Shown piece after piece: positions 8,368 to 17,232 of a stretch of 61,916 bases of DNA. Source of the stretch: an uncultured Granulosicoccus sp. (GTDB lineage Bacteria; Pseudomonadota; Gammaproteobacteria; Granulosicoccales; Granulosicoccaceae). Made by a program: the position numbers and the translations under genes. Under the pieces are notes generated by a model. It ran no database searches, was not told the DNA's origin, and saw nothing but the letters and a program-made list of their open reading frames with translations. The stretch lies in the NCBI GenBank assembly GCA_947492525.1, contig CANLNQ010000002.1:299538-361453 (forward strand). The letters run 5' to 3'. Numbering within the stretch: the stretch's first letter is position 1; every line of letters begins with the position of its first letter.

Positions 8368-9382
8368 CGCGGTACCGCTTGCCAGTGATGCTGACCGCGT
8401 CGCCATGATGGAGCGGGCATTGGCCCGTGAACGTCAGGCGCGTGAGCAGGCTGAACATCTGCTCGAGACCAAGTCGCGTGAACTCTATCTGGTCAATGAA
8501 GACCTGAAGCTGAAGAATTCACAGATAGAAAAACGCAATGCGGAGATAGAGCGAACCAACCACGCCTTGATGACCACGCAGGCTCAGTTGGTGCAATCGG
8601 AAAAGATGGCATCCGTCGGTCAGCTGGCTGCCGGGGTAGCGCATGAGATCAATAATCCGATCGGGTACATCACCAGCAATCTGGGCACCTTGCAGAGCTA
8701 CACCTCTGTGATGAACGAACTGATTGCTGGATACCGGCAGTACGCGGAAGGTGTCAGGGCGGGCAATGCGGATGAGTCTCTGTATCTGAAGCTACAGGAA
8801 ATACAGGACAGGGAAGACATCGACTTCATGCAGCAGGATGTCGTGGAACTGGTCGCGGATTCCTTGTCCGGCTCTGTACGTGTGAAGGATATCGTGCAAG
8901 GACTGAAGAGCTTTTCCCGGGTGGATGGTGCGGAGTGTATCGAGTCGGATCTTCATGCGGGCATCGAGTCGACCTTGAAGGTGCTGGCCAATGAGTTGAA
9001 GTATTCGTGCGAGGTGAAACTGGAATTCGGAAAGCTGCCACTGGTGACGTGCAACCTGGCTCGCATCAATCAGGTGTTCATGAACCTGCTGGTGAACGCA
9101 TCGCAATCGTTCGAAGCGCCTGGCATCATCACGGTCAGCACTCGCAGTGACGACGCTTGGGTGTACGTGACCGTCAGCGATACCGGCTGCGGCATTCCCG
9201 AGGACAAGATAGGTTCCATATTCGATCCGTTCTTCACGACGAAACCGGTGGGTAGTGGCACCGGACTGGGCTTGTCGATTTCCTTCGGCATCATCGAAGA
9301 GCACGGTGGCACATTGACGGTTGCAAGCGAGCAGGGGGCAGGAAGCCAGTTCACCATAAAGCTGCCAATACAACAGACATAG
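8360..9382 (+). CDS. hnoK: H-NOX-associated soluble histidine kinase (HnoK-like)
   Basis: Cytosolic histidine kinase of ~340 aa without transmembrane helices. An N-terminal coiled-coil (about residues 15-75, rich in E, R, K and L) leads into HisKA with phospho-acceptor His95 in VAHEINNP, then HATPase_c with VNASQSFE, DTGCGIPEDKIG, FFTTKPVGSGTGLGLS. The frame lacks an ATG near the H-NOX end. I propose TTG at 8360: it overlaps the H-NOX stop by 8 bp and has GGAG 7 nt upstream. The ATG pair at 8405/8408 lacks a ribosome site but remains possible. The kinase should be silenced by NO-H-NOX and phosphorylate the receiver of the next gene. Confidence 0.88.
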   Translation: MPSAVPLASDADRVAMMERALARERQAREQAEHLLETKSRELYLVNEDLKLKNSQIEKRNAEIERTNHALMTTQAQLVQSEKMASVGQLAAGVAHEINNPIGYITSNLGTLQSYTSVMNELIAGYRQYAEGVRAGNADESLYLKLQEIQDREDIDFMQQDVVELVADSLSGSVRVKDIVQGLKSFSRVDGAECIESDLHAGIESTLKVLANELKYSCEVKLEFGKLPLVTCNLARINQVFMNLLVNASQSFEAPGIITVSTRSDDAWVYVTVSDTGCGIPEDKIGSIFDPFFTTKPVGSGTGLGLSISFGIIEEHGGTLTVASEQGAGSQFTIKLPIQQT

Positions 9383-9481
9383 ACAAAAACGATAGTTCAG
9401 CGATGCGGTCCCCCGAGCGGACACACGCCGCGAACTGACAGGTGCAGACAGCCCGACGGGCACTGACAACGGAGAGTTGAA

Positions 9482-10825
9482 ATGAACGCAGTCATTCAAG
9501 AACCACGCGTCGAGGCGCTCATGGAAGTCGAGGCGCAGCCAGAGAAGCAACCGCAGATTCTGTTCGTGGACGATGAGCGCCCCATTCTCAATTCCCTGAA
9601 TCGACTCTTCAGGCCGACGGGCTACAAGATTCATCTGGCCAATTCCGGTGATGAAGGGCTCGCTGTACTGGAAAAGGAGGCGATTGATATTGTTGTCAGC
9701 GATATGCGGATGCCCGGTATGGACGGGGCCAAATTCCTGTCCGAAGTTGCGATACGATGGCCGGCCACCGCTCGCATGTTGCTGACCGGTTACGCAGATC
9801 TTTCCTCGGCGATAGAAGCCATCAACCAGGGCGAGATCTCGCGTTACCTGACGAAGCCGTGGGATGATGCGGATATCGTCATGTGCATTCAGCAAGCCAT
9901 TCAGAACAAGCGCCTGCTGGAAGAGAAGAACCGGCTGGAGTTGCTGACTGCTCAACAGAATGAGGAGCTGACGGCGTTGAACGAGAGCCTGGAACAGAAG
10001 GTTGAAGAGCGCACGAGAGAGATCGAGCAGGCTCGCCAGGAAATCAGCGACGCTCATGAAGCACTCAATGCCGGTTACGACGCCACCATCGAGGTCTTCT
10101 CGCGGATGGTGCAATCCCGGGGTGGCTTGAGTTCGAGGACCACCGTGGCCAACGATGCCAGAGCGATAGGGCAAAAGATGGGGCTGGAACAGGACACCTG
10201 CGATGCGCTCTATAACGCTGCGTTATTGTGTGATATCGGCAAACTCGGCTTGTCTGATGAATCCGTATTGCGCCCGTACATCAGCTTGAATGCAAGCCTG
10301 CAGAGAGAGTACCAGAGGCACCCGGTGGTTGCCGAGGCCACGTTGCTCAGCCTGGATCCGCTGACGGATGCGGCAAAGACCATCAGGCATCATTGTGAGC
10401 GCATGGATGGCACGGGATTTCCGGACAAGAGGCAGGGCAAGGACATACCCATGTCCTCTCGCATTCTTGCTGTCACCAAGGCCTATGTCGATCTGCAGGA
10501 AGGGCGAATAGTGGATGCTCAGCTCACTGCGGCAGAGGCGCGCAAGTACCTGACCGCTGAATCCGGCAAGCGCTACGATGCGCAGGTGGTGAGCCAGTTT
10601 CTCAGTTGGCTGGACAACCCGAAACGTGAAGCCAGTGATGTGGCTGAGCGCAGAACCACCATCTTCGGTCTGTCGGCAGGCAAGACCTTGTCCAGGGATC
10701 TGTGCGACCCGAATGGGGTACTGGTGATTGCCAAGGGCAAGAGAGTCACCGACAGCTTGCTGGAAAAGCTCAGGTGCCTGCAGGAATCATTCGAGGAAGA
10801 TATCACGGTGTATGTGCAAGCGTGA
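9482..10825 (+). CDS. Response regulator with degenerate HD-GYP domain (HnoD-like)
   Basis: 447 aa. The receiver domain (about 30-145) has VDDERP, phospho-acceptor Asp74 in VVSDMRMPG and YLTKPW. A long coiled coil (about 150-200) follows, then an HD-GYP-type domain (about 205-370). Metal-binding positions are altered: the signature HD reads Cys250-Asp251 (LLCDIGK) and the HHE motif reads His304-Cys305-Glu306, while the GYP element survives as GFP. It is therefore probably not a cyclic-di-GMP phosphodiesterase. This parallels HnoD of the Vibrio/Shewanella NO network, a degenerate HD-GYP protein that allosterically controls the EAL phosphodiesterase HnoB. No EAL gene is in this window. A ~60-residue C-terminal accessory domain follows. 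It sits 100 bp after the kinase. Confidence 0.88.
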   Translation: MNAVIQEPRVEALMEVEAQPEKQPQILFVDDERPILNSLNRLFRPTGYKIHLANSGDEGLAVLEKEAIDIVVSDMRMPGMDGAKFLSEVAIRWPATARMLLTGYADLSSAIEAINQGEISRYLTKPWDDADIVMCIQQAIQNKRLLEEKNRLELLTAQQNEELTALNESLEQKVEERTREIEQARQEISDAHEALNAGYDATIEVFSRMVQSRGGLSSRTTVANDARAIGQKMGLEQDTCDALYNAALLCDIGKLGLSDESVLRPYISLNASLQREYQRHPVVAEATLLSLDPLTDAAKTIRHHCERMDGTGFPDKRQGKDIPMSSRILAVTKAYVDLQEGRIVDAQLTAAEARKYLTAESGKRYDAQVVSQFLSWLDNPKREASDVAERRTTIFGLSAGKTLSRDLCDPNGVLVIAKGKRVTDSLLEKLRCLQESFEEDITVYVQA

Positions 10826-10833
10826 GCTAGCGG

Positions 10834-10866
10834 GCCGGTGCGCATCACCCCGCTGATGGTACCGGC
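10834..10866. terminator. Hairpin between convergent HnoD-like and MBL-fold genes
   Basis: GCCGGT (10834-10839) pairs with ACCGGC (10861-10866) and the inner CATCA (10842-10846) pairs with TGATG (10854-10858), forming a two-part stem centred between two convergent genes. There is no T-tract, so it is a candidate bidirectional stop rather than a textbook terminator. Confidence 0.45.
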
Positions 10867-10891
10867 TGCACACTGTTCACCCGCCCCTGTT

Positions 10892-11749
10892 CTACAGCTT
10901 GATCGTCAATCCGTCGGTTCCGACATGCAGAGGCCCGTCCCAATGGTCTGCGACTGCCCTGGTCCAATCCTGTTTGCCATAATCGGGGTCGTCTGAGGGT
11001 ATGAGATGAGACAGCGCCAGTTGGCGAACACCTGCGTTGGTGGCTGTTCTGGCGGCGTCGTGCGCGAAGGTGTGTGATCGCAACCAATGTTCCATCAGCT
11101 TTTCACTGCCGTTGCCGACACGTTCCAGCAATGCGGGCAGAGCGCTTTCCAGCATGGCCTCATGAACCAGCAGGTCAGCGTTTCGGGCGAAATCCTCCAA
11201 GGCGGTTATTGGTGCGGTGTCGCCGGAAAATACCACGTGCTTCGATGTTCCTTTGAATGACAGTGCAAAGCAATCGATCAGTGGCGGATGTTCGGTGCGA
11301 ATGGCAGACACCGTCAGTCCGTCCTGCTGCATCACAACGCCTTCATCGATGACATGAATCTGCAGCAGTTCGCGCAGATCAGGGCGCCCTTCATCTTCTA
11401 CCCTCAAGTCGATATCAGCCTTCATGGAGGCGAGGAAGCCGTCCCAGTAATCGTTCAGGCCAGCGGGTCCCCAGACATCCACCCGGGTTTTCAGGCCGGC
11501 GGTCCAGGCCGTGTGAATCAGAGGCCCGAGTTCGAGGTAATGATCAGAGTGCAGGTGGGTGATGAAGATGCGCGAAAGCGTCTTCAACTGCACGCCCTGA
11601 TCGACCAGCCCCCGGGTTACCCCGAGCGCACAGTCCACAACCATCTGTTGTCCGTCCAGACAGAGCAGGTTGGAGGTGGGCATGGAGGAGCCGGGCCGAA
11701 TGGCAGGCCCGCCCTTGGTACCCAACAAGGTGACGTAATTCTGAGACAT
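10892..11749 (-). CDS. MBL-fold metallo-hydrolase (RNase Z / AHL-lactonase-like)
   Basis: Cytosolic metallo-beta-lactamase-fold hydrolase, 285 aa. The dinuclear zinc motif HLHSDH is at residues 65-70. Further ligand candidates are Asp in FSGDTAP and the His in LALSHLIP near the C-terminus. The N-terminus LLGTKGGPAIRPGSS and the overall spacing resemble the RNase Z/arylsulfatase-like sub-branch. No signal peptide is present, so a periplasmic or antibiotic-resistance role is unlikely. It converges on the H-NOX operon and is followed upstream by decayed genes, so context gives no substrate. The annotation stops at family level. Confidence 0.82.
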   Translation of the reverse strand: MSQNYVTLLGTKGGPAIRPGSSMPTSNLLCLDGQQMVVDCALGVTRGLVDQGVQLKTLSRIFITHLHSDHYLELGPLIHTAWTAGLKTRVDVWGPAGLNDYWDGFLASMKADIDLRVEDEGRPDLRELLQIHVIDEGVVMQQDGLTVSAIRTEHPPLIDCFALSFKGTSKHVVFSGDTAPITALEDFARNADLLVHEAMLESALPALLERVGNGSEKLMEHWLRSHTFAHDAARTATNAGVRQLALSHLIPSDDPDYGKQDWTRAVADHWDGPLHVGTDGLTIKL

Positions 11750-11944
11750 GTCTGTTCCTCAGGCAGCTTTCAAGCCGGCATCGAGCGCCGATGATAGGGT
11801 GGTGTCGTGCTTTGCAGTCAGCACCAGCGGGGGGATAGAGTATCAGCTTGGGGCTGGATATCGCAGTGGCACAGCAAGGGATCTGCAGAGGTCGCAACAA
11901 GCTCCGTTGGAAGCAGGACCCCGCAGCAAGCAATAGAGAGATCG

Positions 11945-12338
11945 TCAAGCGGCCAGCTTTTCCGCAAACTCGGAACGCTGGTGAGCCGTGACCAACAGCT
12001 TCTCCGTGGCACGAGTCATGGCGACGCAAGGGCTTGGGGAATTGTATCGGGAACATATCTCGCTGGCGTTTTCGAAATGCTTCAGAATCCGTACTTTCGG
12101 TGATCTCGTCGGGACAGATGACCGGATGTTCTGGCGGCACCATGCCAAGATCGGAGGAGTCGAATTCCTTGCGCGTAACGCCGGTCAATACCCCGCCGAA
12201 GGCATAAAGGCAGACCACTTTACCTCTGTGGTTACCGTACTGATGAGTCAGCGCCGGGTCGCGACACAAGCGGTTGATCAGGCTGTGGGTGCATTGCCGG
12301 ACCTGATCCCATGGATGCTGAACGCTCTCCCGGTGGCG
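11945..12338 (-). pseudogene. Internally deleted UvrD-like helicase with NERD-type N-terminus
   Basis: Two separated protein scraps lie in the same direction but different frames. From about 12338 to 12066 a segment reads HPWDQVRQ...DPAL...HRGKVV...GGVLTGVTRKEF...PVICPDE, which matches my memory of the NERD-like N-terminal part of UvrD-type helicases. From 12028 to the stop at 11945 a segment reads CVAMTRATEKLLVTAH followed by a short tail, which is UvrD helicase motif VI and the C-terminus. The ATPase core between them is gone and the frame changes at the joint, so the gene is dead. Confidence 0.7.
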
Positions 12339-12390
12339 CGATTTCTCTAATCGCGCCATAATCGCGCCACGCAAACGCGAAATCGCGCCA
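12334..12390. promoter_or_regulatory. Operator array: four AATCGCGCCA decamers
   Basis: The decamer AATCGCGCCA occurs at 12349-12358, 12360-12369 and 12381-12390, and its reverse complement TGGCGCGATT at 12334-12343. The first two facing copies form a perfect 10-bp inverted repeat with a 5-bp spacer. The array sits just upstream of an HTH gene fragment beginning at 12413, as expected for an autoregulated DNA-binding protein. Confidence 0.7.
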
Positions 12391-12412
12391 CTCAGAAAAC
12401 GAGTCACAACCG

Positions 12413-12773
12413 ATGCCAACACGCGACGAGTTAGTTGATAGCGTCCAGTCCTCCCCGCAAGGTTTGTCGATCGCCGACTTGTTGGCAAGACACCCGCGTT
12501 CTCAAGCAGGATCTGGTTGCTCCTGACCCGTTACGATTGGCGTGGCGAGAGCTCATCAAGGAAACGGTACGAAGTGTGGTTCTCATGCCGGATCGCGCGC
12601 CTCTGGACGTTATCAAGGAATGTTTGTCCCTGCACGAACTTGAAGGCCAGGAAAAGGACGTTGAAGCATTGATCATTGAAGAGCTTCGGCGCCTACATGA
12701 TGGCGTACTGGCGCGATACGGATTGCGACCATCTGAATTTGTAGCCTGGCAATCTCGGCAGAAGTTGATTTGA
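12413..12773 (+). pseudogene. HTH regulator-like gene with internal deletion
   Basis: The first 33 codons from ATG 12413 (MPTRDELVDSVQ...GLSIADLLARHPR) look like the start of a helix-turn-helix protein, then the frame runs into a stop at 12524-12526. From about 12501 to 12773 a different frame reads DPLRLAWRELIKETVR...EALIIEELRRLHDGVLARYG, a well-behaved helical C-terminus. The two pieces look like the ends of one gene whose middle was deleted. The operator array immediately upstream supports a former autoregulated HTH protein. The function of the C-terminal part is not recognised. Confidence 0.55.
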
Positions 12774-12903
12774 TTTACGCTGTTGTTCGTTCTGCGTGGA
12801 ATCCACTCGATTTTCGATGGAAATCAGCACTCGAACGTATTCTGCGCATCAGTGAACAAATCTTGCTTCGTGAGTAATTCCAGTACGGGAGGGCTCTTCT
12901 GTC

Positions 12904-12972
12904 GCAGTTGCAGAACATAGCGATGGGGATGATACAGGCGGCTATCTCGACATTCTCGAAGACCTCAGTGGA
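12904..12972 (+). pseudogene. Short HipA fragment
   Basis: Translation from 12904 gives AVAEHSDGDDTGGYLDILED, which corresponds to AVTEHNDGDDTCSYLEILEA in the intact HipA encoded at 21863-23098. The DNA is also clearly similar over ~65 bp. No other HipA part is present here, so it is a scrap of a second hipA left upstream of the Wadjet operon. Confidence 0.6.
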
Positions 12973-13097
12973 CTTGTATCGTATTCGCTTAGTGAGAACA
13001 GACCTTCAATCCTCACTGTCAATCAAGGTAGAATCAGGGGATGTGCCTGGCGCCACACAATCAGGCTTGTCCCGCCGACCAACCCAGTAGCAGACGC

Positions 13098-16000
13098 ATG
13101 ACTCCTTCGCCCCGGTGGCAGCTCAATCGGGCCGGCATCACCAACGTCTATCAGTACGAGCATGAAACACTGACGTTCAGGGATGGCCGTCTGTTGCTCC
13201 GTGGTATCAATGGTTCCGGCAAGTCAACGGCCATGAACATGCTGCTGCCTTTTCTGCTGACGGGCAAGACGCGAGGCATTGATGCCGCGGGTGAACAGAC
13301 CGGTGTGCTCAAATCCTGGATGCTGTCCGGGCGCGATGAGAAGCAGCCCGTGGGGTATCTGTGGGTGGAGTTCGAGCGCGCCGGCGTCGACGGTAGTGAC
13401 ACAGAGCATCTGGCCATGGGCTGTGGCATCAAGGCCAACCGTGCGTCTGACACGGTCGTCACCTGGTGGTTCGTCACGCATCAGCGGCCTGGAATCGATT
13501 TTGAACTACTGGAGGCGCATGTACCGCTGTCGGTGGATTCCCTGCGCAACGTCATTGCCCCCGATCCGGTGTTCGCGCAAGACCGGCGAGCAGATTATCG
13601 GCGGGAAGTGACGCGACGCCTGTACGGTGGCGCCGAGATTGATTCGTTTCTCGATCTGATCAATACCGTTCGCAGTCCACGGGTCGGGGACAGGGTCGAT
13701 CAGGAATTGCCTCGATACCTGGTGGCTGCCATGCCGAATCTGTCCGAAACCGCCTTGATAGAGGCTGCCAGACCCCTGGATGATCTGGATGAGCACCGCC
13801 GCAATGTGTTCGACCTGGGAACGACAGAGTCGGCCTTGTCTGCCATGGTGGGTGTCTATCGCCAATACGCGCTTACCGAGATCACCAAGGAACTCTCTGA
13901 TGCCCGAGACCTGTCAAGCAGGTTCAGAAAAGCGCGTGAGCAGGTACGCAGGGCGGAAGAGGCGTCTGTGGAGGCTAGCGCTGCCGAGACCCGATCACGG
14001 GATCACCAGGAAATGCTGGAAGCCCGAAGTGAAGAATTGCAGCAGGAAATACATGACTTGCAGGGGTCTTCTGCCTACACCGAAGGGCAGCAGCTGGAAG
14101 ACCTGCGCAGACATGTGAACAGTCTTGAACGGCGCGCCGCCGATGATCATCAAGCCTATACGGACAAGGAGCAACGCCAACCCGTGCTGGTGGCCGCCGT
14201 GTCGAGCAGTGAGAAGCTCTGTGATGAACGCATCAACCGCCTGAGTGAAGAGCTGAGTGCGTTGGTTCGCCAGGGCAGGGAGACTGGCGTCAAGGCAGTG
14301 ATGCCCGGTGTCTCGCTGCAAAGGCGGCGTGCCTTGCCAGATGTCGACGCTAACGAGCCGCTGGATGCGTTCGATGTGGCTGCGGTGTGCGCGAAGCTCA
14401 AGGCTGCCAGCGGCATGGCCGCCACTCGTACGGCCGATGTGGATGCAGCAAGGCAACAGCTTGCTCTGGTCGACGCGGCACACCTTGCCCTTCGCGATGC
14501 CCAGTCAGCACAAACCATCGCCACTGAGGCGCTGAGCGATAGTCAGATGCGATTCGATCAAGGGCGTCAGGCTCTCGATGCGTCCAGGCATGCCTGGAGT
14601 GAATCGGTCAAGGCGTGGATGCCGCAGGCCAGACAATCCATTGAGGCAGTCGCCTCTGGCAGCTCGATGCCAGTCGACTCATCCGATTTCTCGCAAGCAC
14701 ACAGCGAGGTGGGTATGGCTGATCTTCACCTGCAGCGCCAGCAACTCGAGGCGCGGATCAACCAGGCACTCGATAGTCAGCAAGGTGAGGTGGTGCGTGC
14801 AGAGTCGCTTGAAAGAGAGAAGGCGCTGTCGTTGGAAGAGGCCCAGAAGAGACTCGACGAGCTCAACGCTCGCACCGAACCTGAGGTGCCAGTGCTGCAG
14901 TGGCAAGAACGTAGCGACTTGTGTCTGGCCGATGTCGTGGATTTCAACGACAATCTGGACGAAGCCTCGCGTGCCGGCCTGGAAGCGTCGCTGGAAGCCA
15001 GTGGACTGCTGATGGCTGCCTTAGACAAGGGCGGCGCCAGACTGCAAAGCGGTGAATTGATTGTCTCAGCGGCGAACCCGGTGGCACATCCCTTGAGCGA
15101 GTATCTGACGATCAGCTTGCCAGATAAATTGTCTGATGTTCCTACAGTGCAGCAGGTTCAAGCGGTTCTGGAGAGCGTCTCGACTCACCTTGAATCTGAC
15201 AGCGCAACGGTTGTCACTACCGAGGGCCAGTTCAGGCTCGGCGTACTGACAGGTCGTCACGAGAAAGCGAACGCAGAATTCGTGGGTGTCAGCGCTCGGC
15301 GAAGGCAGTTGGAACGCTTGCGCAGGGAAGCGGCTGCACAAGTAGAGCTTTCTGAGCAAGCACAGGCAGAAGCCCTGGCAACTCTCGACGCTGCCCGCCA
15401 ACTGCTGCAGGACTTGCGCAAGCTTCGCGAGACACTGCCTGCGTTGACAGCCGTGGATCAAGCCCAGGCAGCAGCCATCGCGCTGGAAGACGAACTCGAC
15501 AAGGCACGAGAGCGTCTTGCACAGCGTGATTCTATAGTCGTTGAAGCCGAGTCTCGAATGACGGTGGTGGATGACGAATGCCAGCGCATCTGCCGCAACC
15601 TGGAACTGCCTCATGACGCTGCAGGCATCGACAAGGTCGAGCGAGTGCTGCAGGCCATGCAATCCCAACTGACCTCTGCCATTCGTCAGGCTGAAAGTGT
15701 GGCCGAGGCAGGCAGGGACTGGCTGTTGGCTGTTGATCGCTGGCGCACGGAACAAGCCGATTTGCGCAAGGCGCACGCTGCCTGGCAGGCAAGCCGTCAG
15801 GAATGCAAGGAGCTCAGTGCTCGCCTCGAGATCCTGGAAGCGACGTTGGGTGAATCCTATCGCGATGTGGTCGAGAGAATTGGTGTCAGCGAACAGTTGC
15901 TGAAACAGGCTCGGGCGGCTATTCCCGGCGCCCGCGTCCAGACCGAAGCTGCCATTCGTGAAGCCAGCGATACACTCAATGCTGTGCAGAACGCCGCAAA

Positions 16001-17228
16001 GTATCTCACTCAACTGGAACAGGATTGCACAAAGGCGCATGAGCGTCTGACCAGAGTCCTGAGTATTCCGGGTCTGCTGGCGGCGGTGGCATTGCCTGAC
16101 TCTACCGGGTCGGCGATGGCGTTTGACGGTGCGCCAGGGCCCGATATCGAGTTGCCGCACACGAGCGCTGATGCAACAGGTCTCAAGGCACTGGCGTCGC
16201 ATGTACAGTCCAGTCTGCCTGAGTTCACGGGCAGTGAAACCCGTGCGGATGGCGTGCGCATCTCCCTGCGTCGACGCCGCGATTCGCTGGGCGCAGGCTG
16301 GGATGCGGAGGATCAGCAGCCCGATATCAGCTTGCCGATGTGCATTACCGTTACCGGCCCGCTCGGACAGATGCCGCTGGCCAATTCCCTGACCACGGTT
16401 CGCACGCAACTGTCTCAGTTGAAAGCACTGCTGAGCGAAAAGCAGGATCAGGCCCTGCGTAACCTGCTGCAGGGACTGATTGCCAGAGAAGTGGCTGAGC
16501 GGATGTTCGAGGCAAAGCGCTTGATCGAACGCATGAATGCACGTCTGCACAGTGTGACCTCCACTCACGGAATCGGCGTGCGCTTGCGCTGGCGACAGTC
16601 TCCTGAACTGGATGAGGCTACCGCGCAGACGGTTGATATTCTCGGCAAGCCTCCGGATCTGCGAAGCGAGGAGGAGGAAGTGCTATTGCGGAATGCGTTG
16701 GCACAGTCGCTGGAAGAAGCACGACGACTGGAGCCGGATGCACCCTATCGACAGCTCATCGCACAGGTGTTCGATTACCGACGCTGGCACGAGATGTCCA
16801 TTCTGCTGCGTCGCGGGAATGAAGCCGAGAAGCGCTTGACCCGCCGCACGCCGTTGTCCGAAGGTGAGAAGAAGCTGGTGTCCTACCTGCCGTTGTTTGC
16901 GGCAGTGGCCGCCGCCTGCGATGCACTGGCGGATGTGGGTGGACAGGATGTACCCCGGTTTCTGCTGCTCGACGATGCCTTTGCGAAAGTCTCCGAAGAC
17001 AACCATGCCTCCCTGTTCGGGCTTCTGGTATCGCTGGATCTTGACTTCATTGCCACCAGCGAACGGCTCTGGGGGACACACGCCACCGTGCCTGGTCTGG
17101 CCATTTCGGAGGTGGTTCGTGATACGGCACTGGGGGCGATTCTGCTTGAAAACAGTGTGTGGGACGGCACGACGTTGACCTTGTCGACACCGCTCGATGC
17201 GGCCGCCGATACCTGGGGGCCGCTGTAG
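13098..17228 (+). CDS. jetC: Wadjet type I SMC-like ATPase JetC (TIGR02680)
   Basis: The 1,376-aa SMC/MukB-like motor of a Wadjet anti-plasmid complex. The N-terminal head carries Walker A GINGSGKST with Lys42. Long coiled-coil arms (about residues 280-1150, very rich in A, E, R, Q and L) are interrupted by a hinge-like region. The C-terminal head has the ABC signature LSEGEKKL near 1253 and Walker B RFLLLDDAFAKV near 1290, followed by a D-loop region and TSERLWGTH. I chose ATG 13098, where the conserved N-terminus begins, over an upstream in-frame ATG at 13041. The stop is 4 bp before jetA. It is expected to extrude loops on small circular DNA and hand it to JetD for cleavage. Confidence 0.95.
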   Translation: MTPSPRWQLNRAGITNVYQYEHETLTFRDGRLLLRGINGSGKSTAMNMLLPFLLTGKTRGIDAAGEQTGVLKSWMLSGRDEKQPVGYLWVEFERAGVDGSDTEHLAMGCGIKANRASDTVVTWWFVTHQRPGIDFELLEAHVPLSVDSLRNVIAPDPVFAQDRRADYRREVTRRLYGGAEIDSFLDLINTVRSPRVGDRVDQELPRYLVAAMPNLSETALIEAARPLDDLDEHRRNVFDLGTTESALSAMVGVYRQYALTEITKELSDARDLSSRFRKAREQVRRAEEASVEASAAETRSRDHQEMLEARSEELQQEIHDLQGSSAYTEGQQLEDLRRHVNSLERRAADDHQAYTDKEQRQPVLVAAVSSSEKLCDERINRLSEELSALVRQGRETGVKAVMPGVSLQRRRALPDVDANEPLDAFDVAAVCAKLKAASGMAATRTADVDAARQQLALVDAAHLALRDAQSAQTIATEALSDSQMRFDQGRQALDASRHAWSESVKAWMPQARQSIEAVASGSSMPVDSSDFSQAHSEVGMADLHLQRQQLEARINQALDSQQGEVVRAESLEREKALSLEEAQKRLDELNARTEPEVPVLQWQERSDLCLADVVDFNDNLDEASRAGLEASLEASGLLMAALDKGGARLQSGELIVSAANPVAHPLSEYLTISLPDKLSDVPTVQQVQAVLESVSTHLESDSATVVTTEGQFRLGVLTGRHEKANAEFVGVSARRRQLERLRREAAAQVELSEQAQAEALATLDAARQLLQDLRKLRETLPALTAVDQAQAAAIALEDELDKARERLAQRDSIVVEAESRMTVVDDECQRICRNLELPHDAAGIDKVERVLQAMQSQLTSAIRQAESVAEAGRDWLLAVDRWRTEQADLRKAHAAWQASRQECKELSARLEILEATLGESYRDVVERIGVSEQLLKQARAAIPGARVQTEAAIREASDTLNAVQNAAKYLTQLEQDCTKAHERLTRVLSIPGLLAAVALPDSTGSAMAFDGAPGPDIELPHTSADATGLKALASHVQSSLPEFTGSETRADGVRISLRRRRDSLGAGWDAEDQQPDISLPMCITVTGPLGQMPLANSLTTVRTQLSQLKALLSEKQDQALRNLLQGLIAREVAERMFEAKRLIERMNARLHSVTSTHGIGVRLRWRQSPELDEATAQTVDILGKPPDLRSEEEEVLLRNALAQSLEEARRLEPDAPYRQLIAQVFDYRRWHEMSILLRRGNEAEKRLTRRTPLSEGEKKLVSYLPLFAAVAAACDALADVGGQDVPRFLLLDDAFAKVSEDNHASLFGLLVSLDLDFIATSERLWGTHATVPGLAISEVVRDTALGAILLENSVWDGTTLTLSTPLDAAADTWGPL

Positions 17229-17232
17229 TCGT

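Noticed and set aside
8792..10174. 460-codon open frame antisense to the kinase and HnoD-like genes
   Set aside because: Runs through two well-supported genes on the other strand and has no protein-family features.
15066..16568. 500-codon open frame antisense to jetC
   Set aside because: High-GC codon bias shadow of the coiled-coil region; composition rich in C, R, H and Q without motifs.
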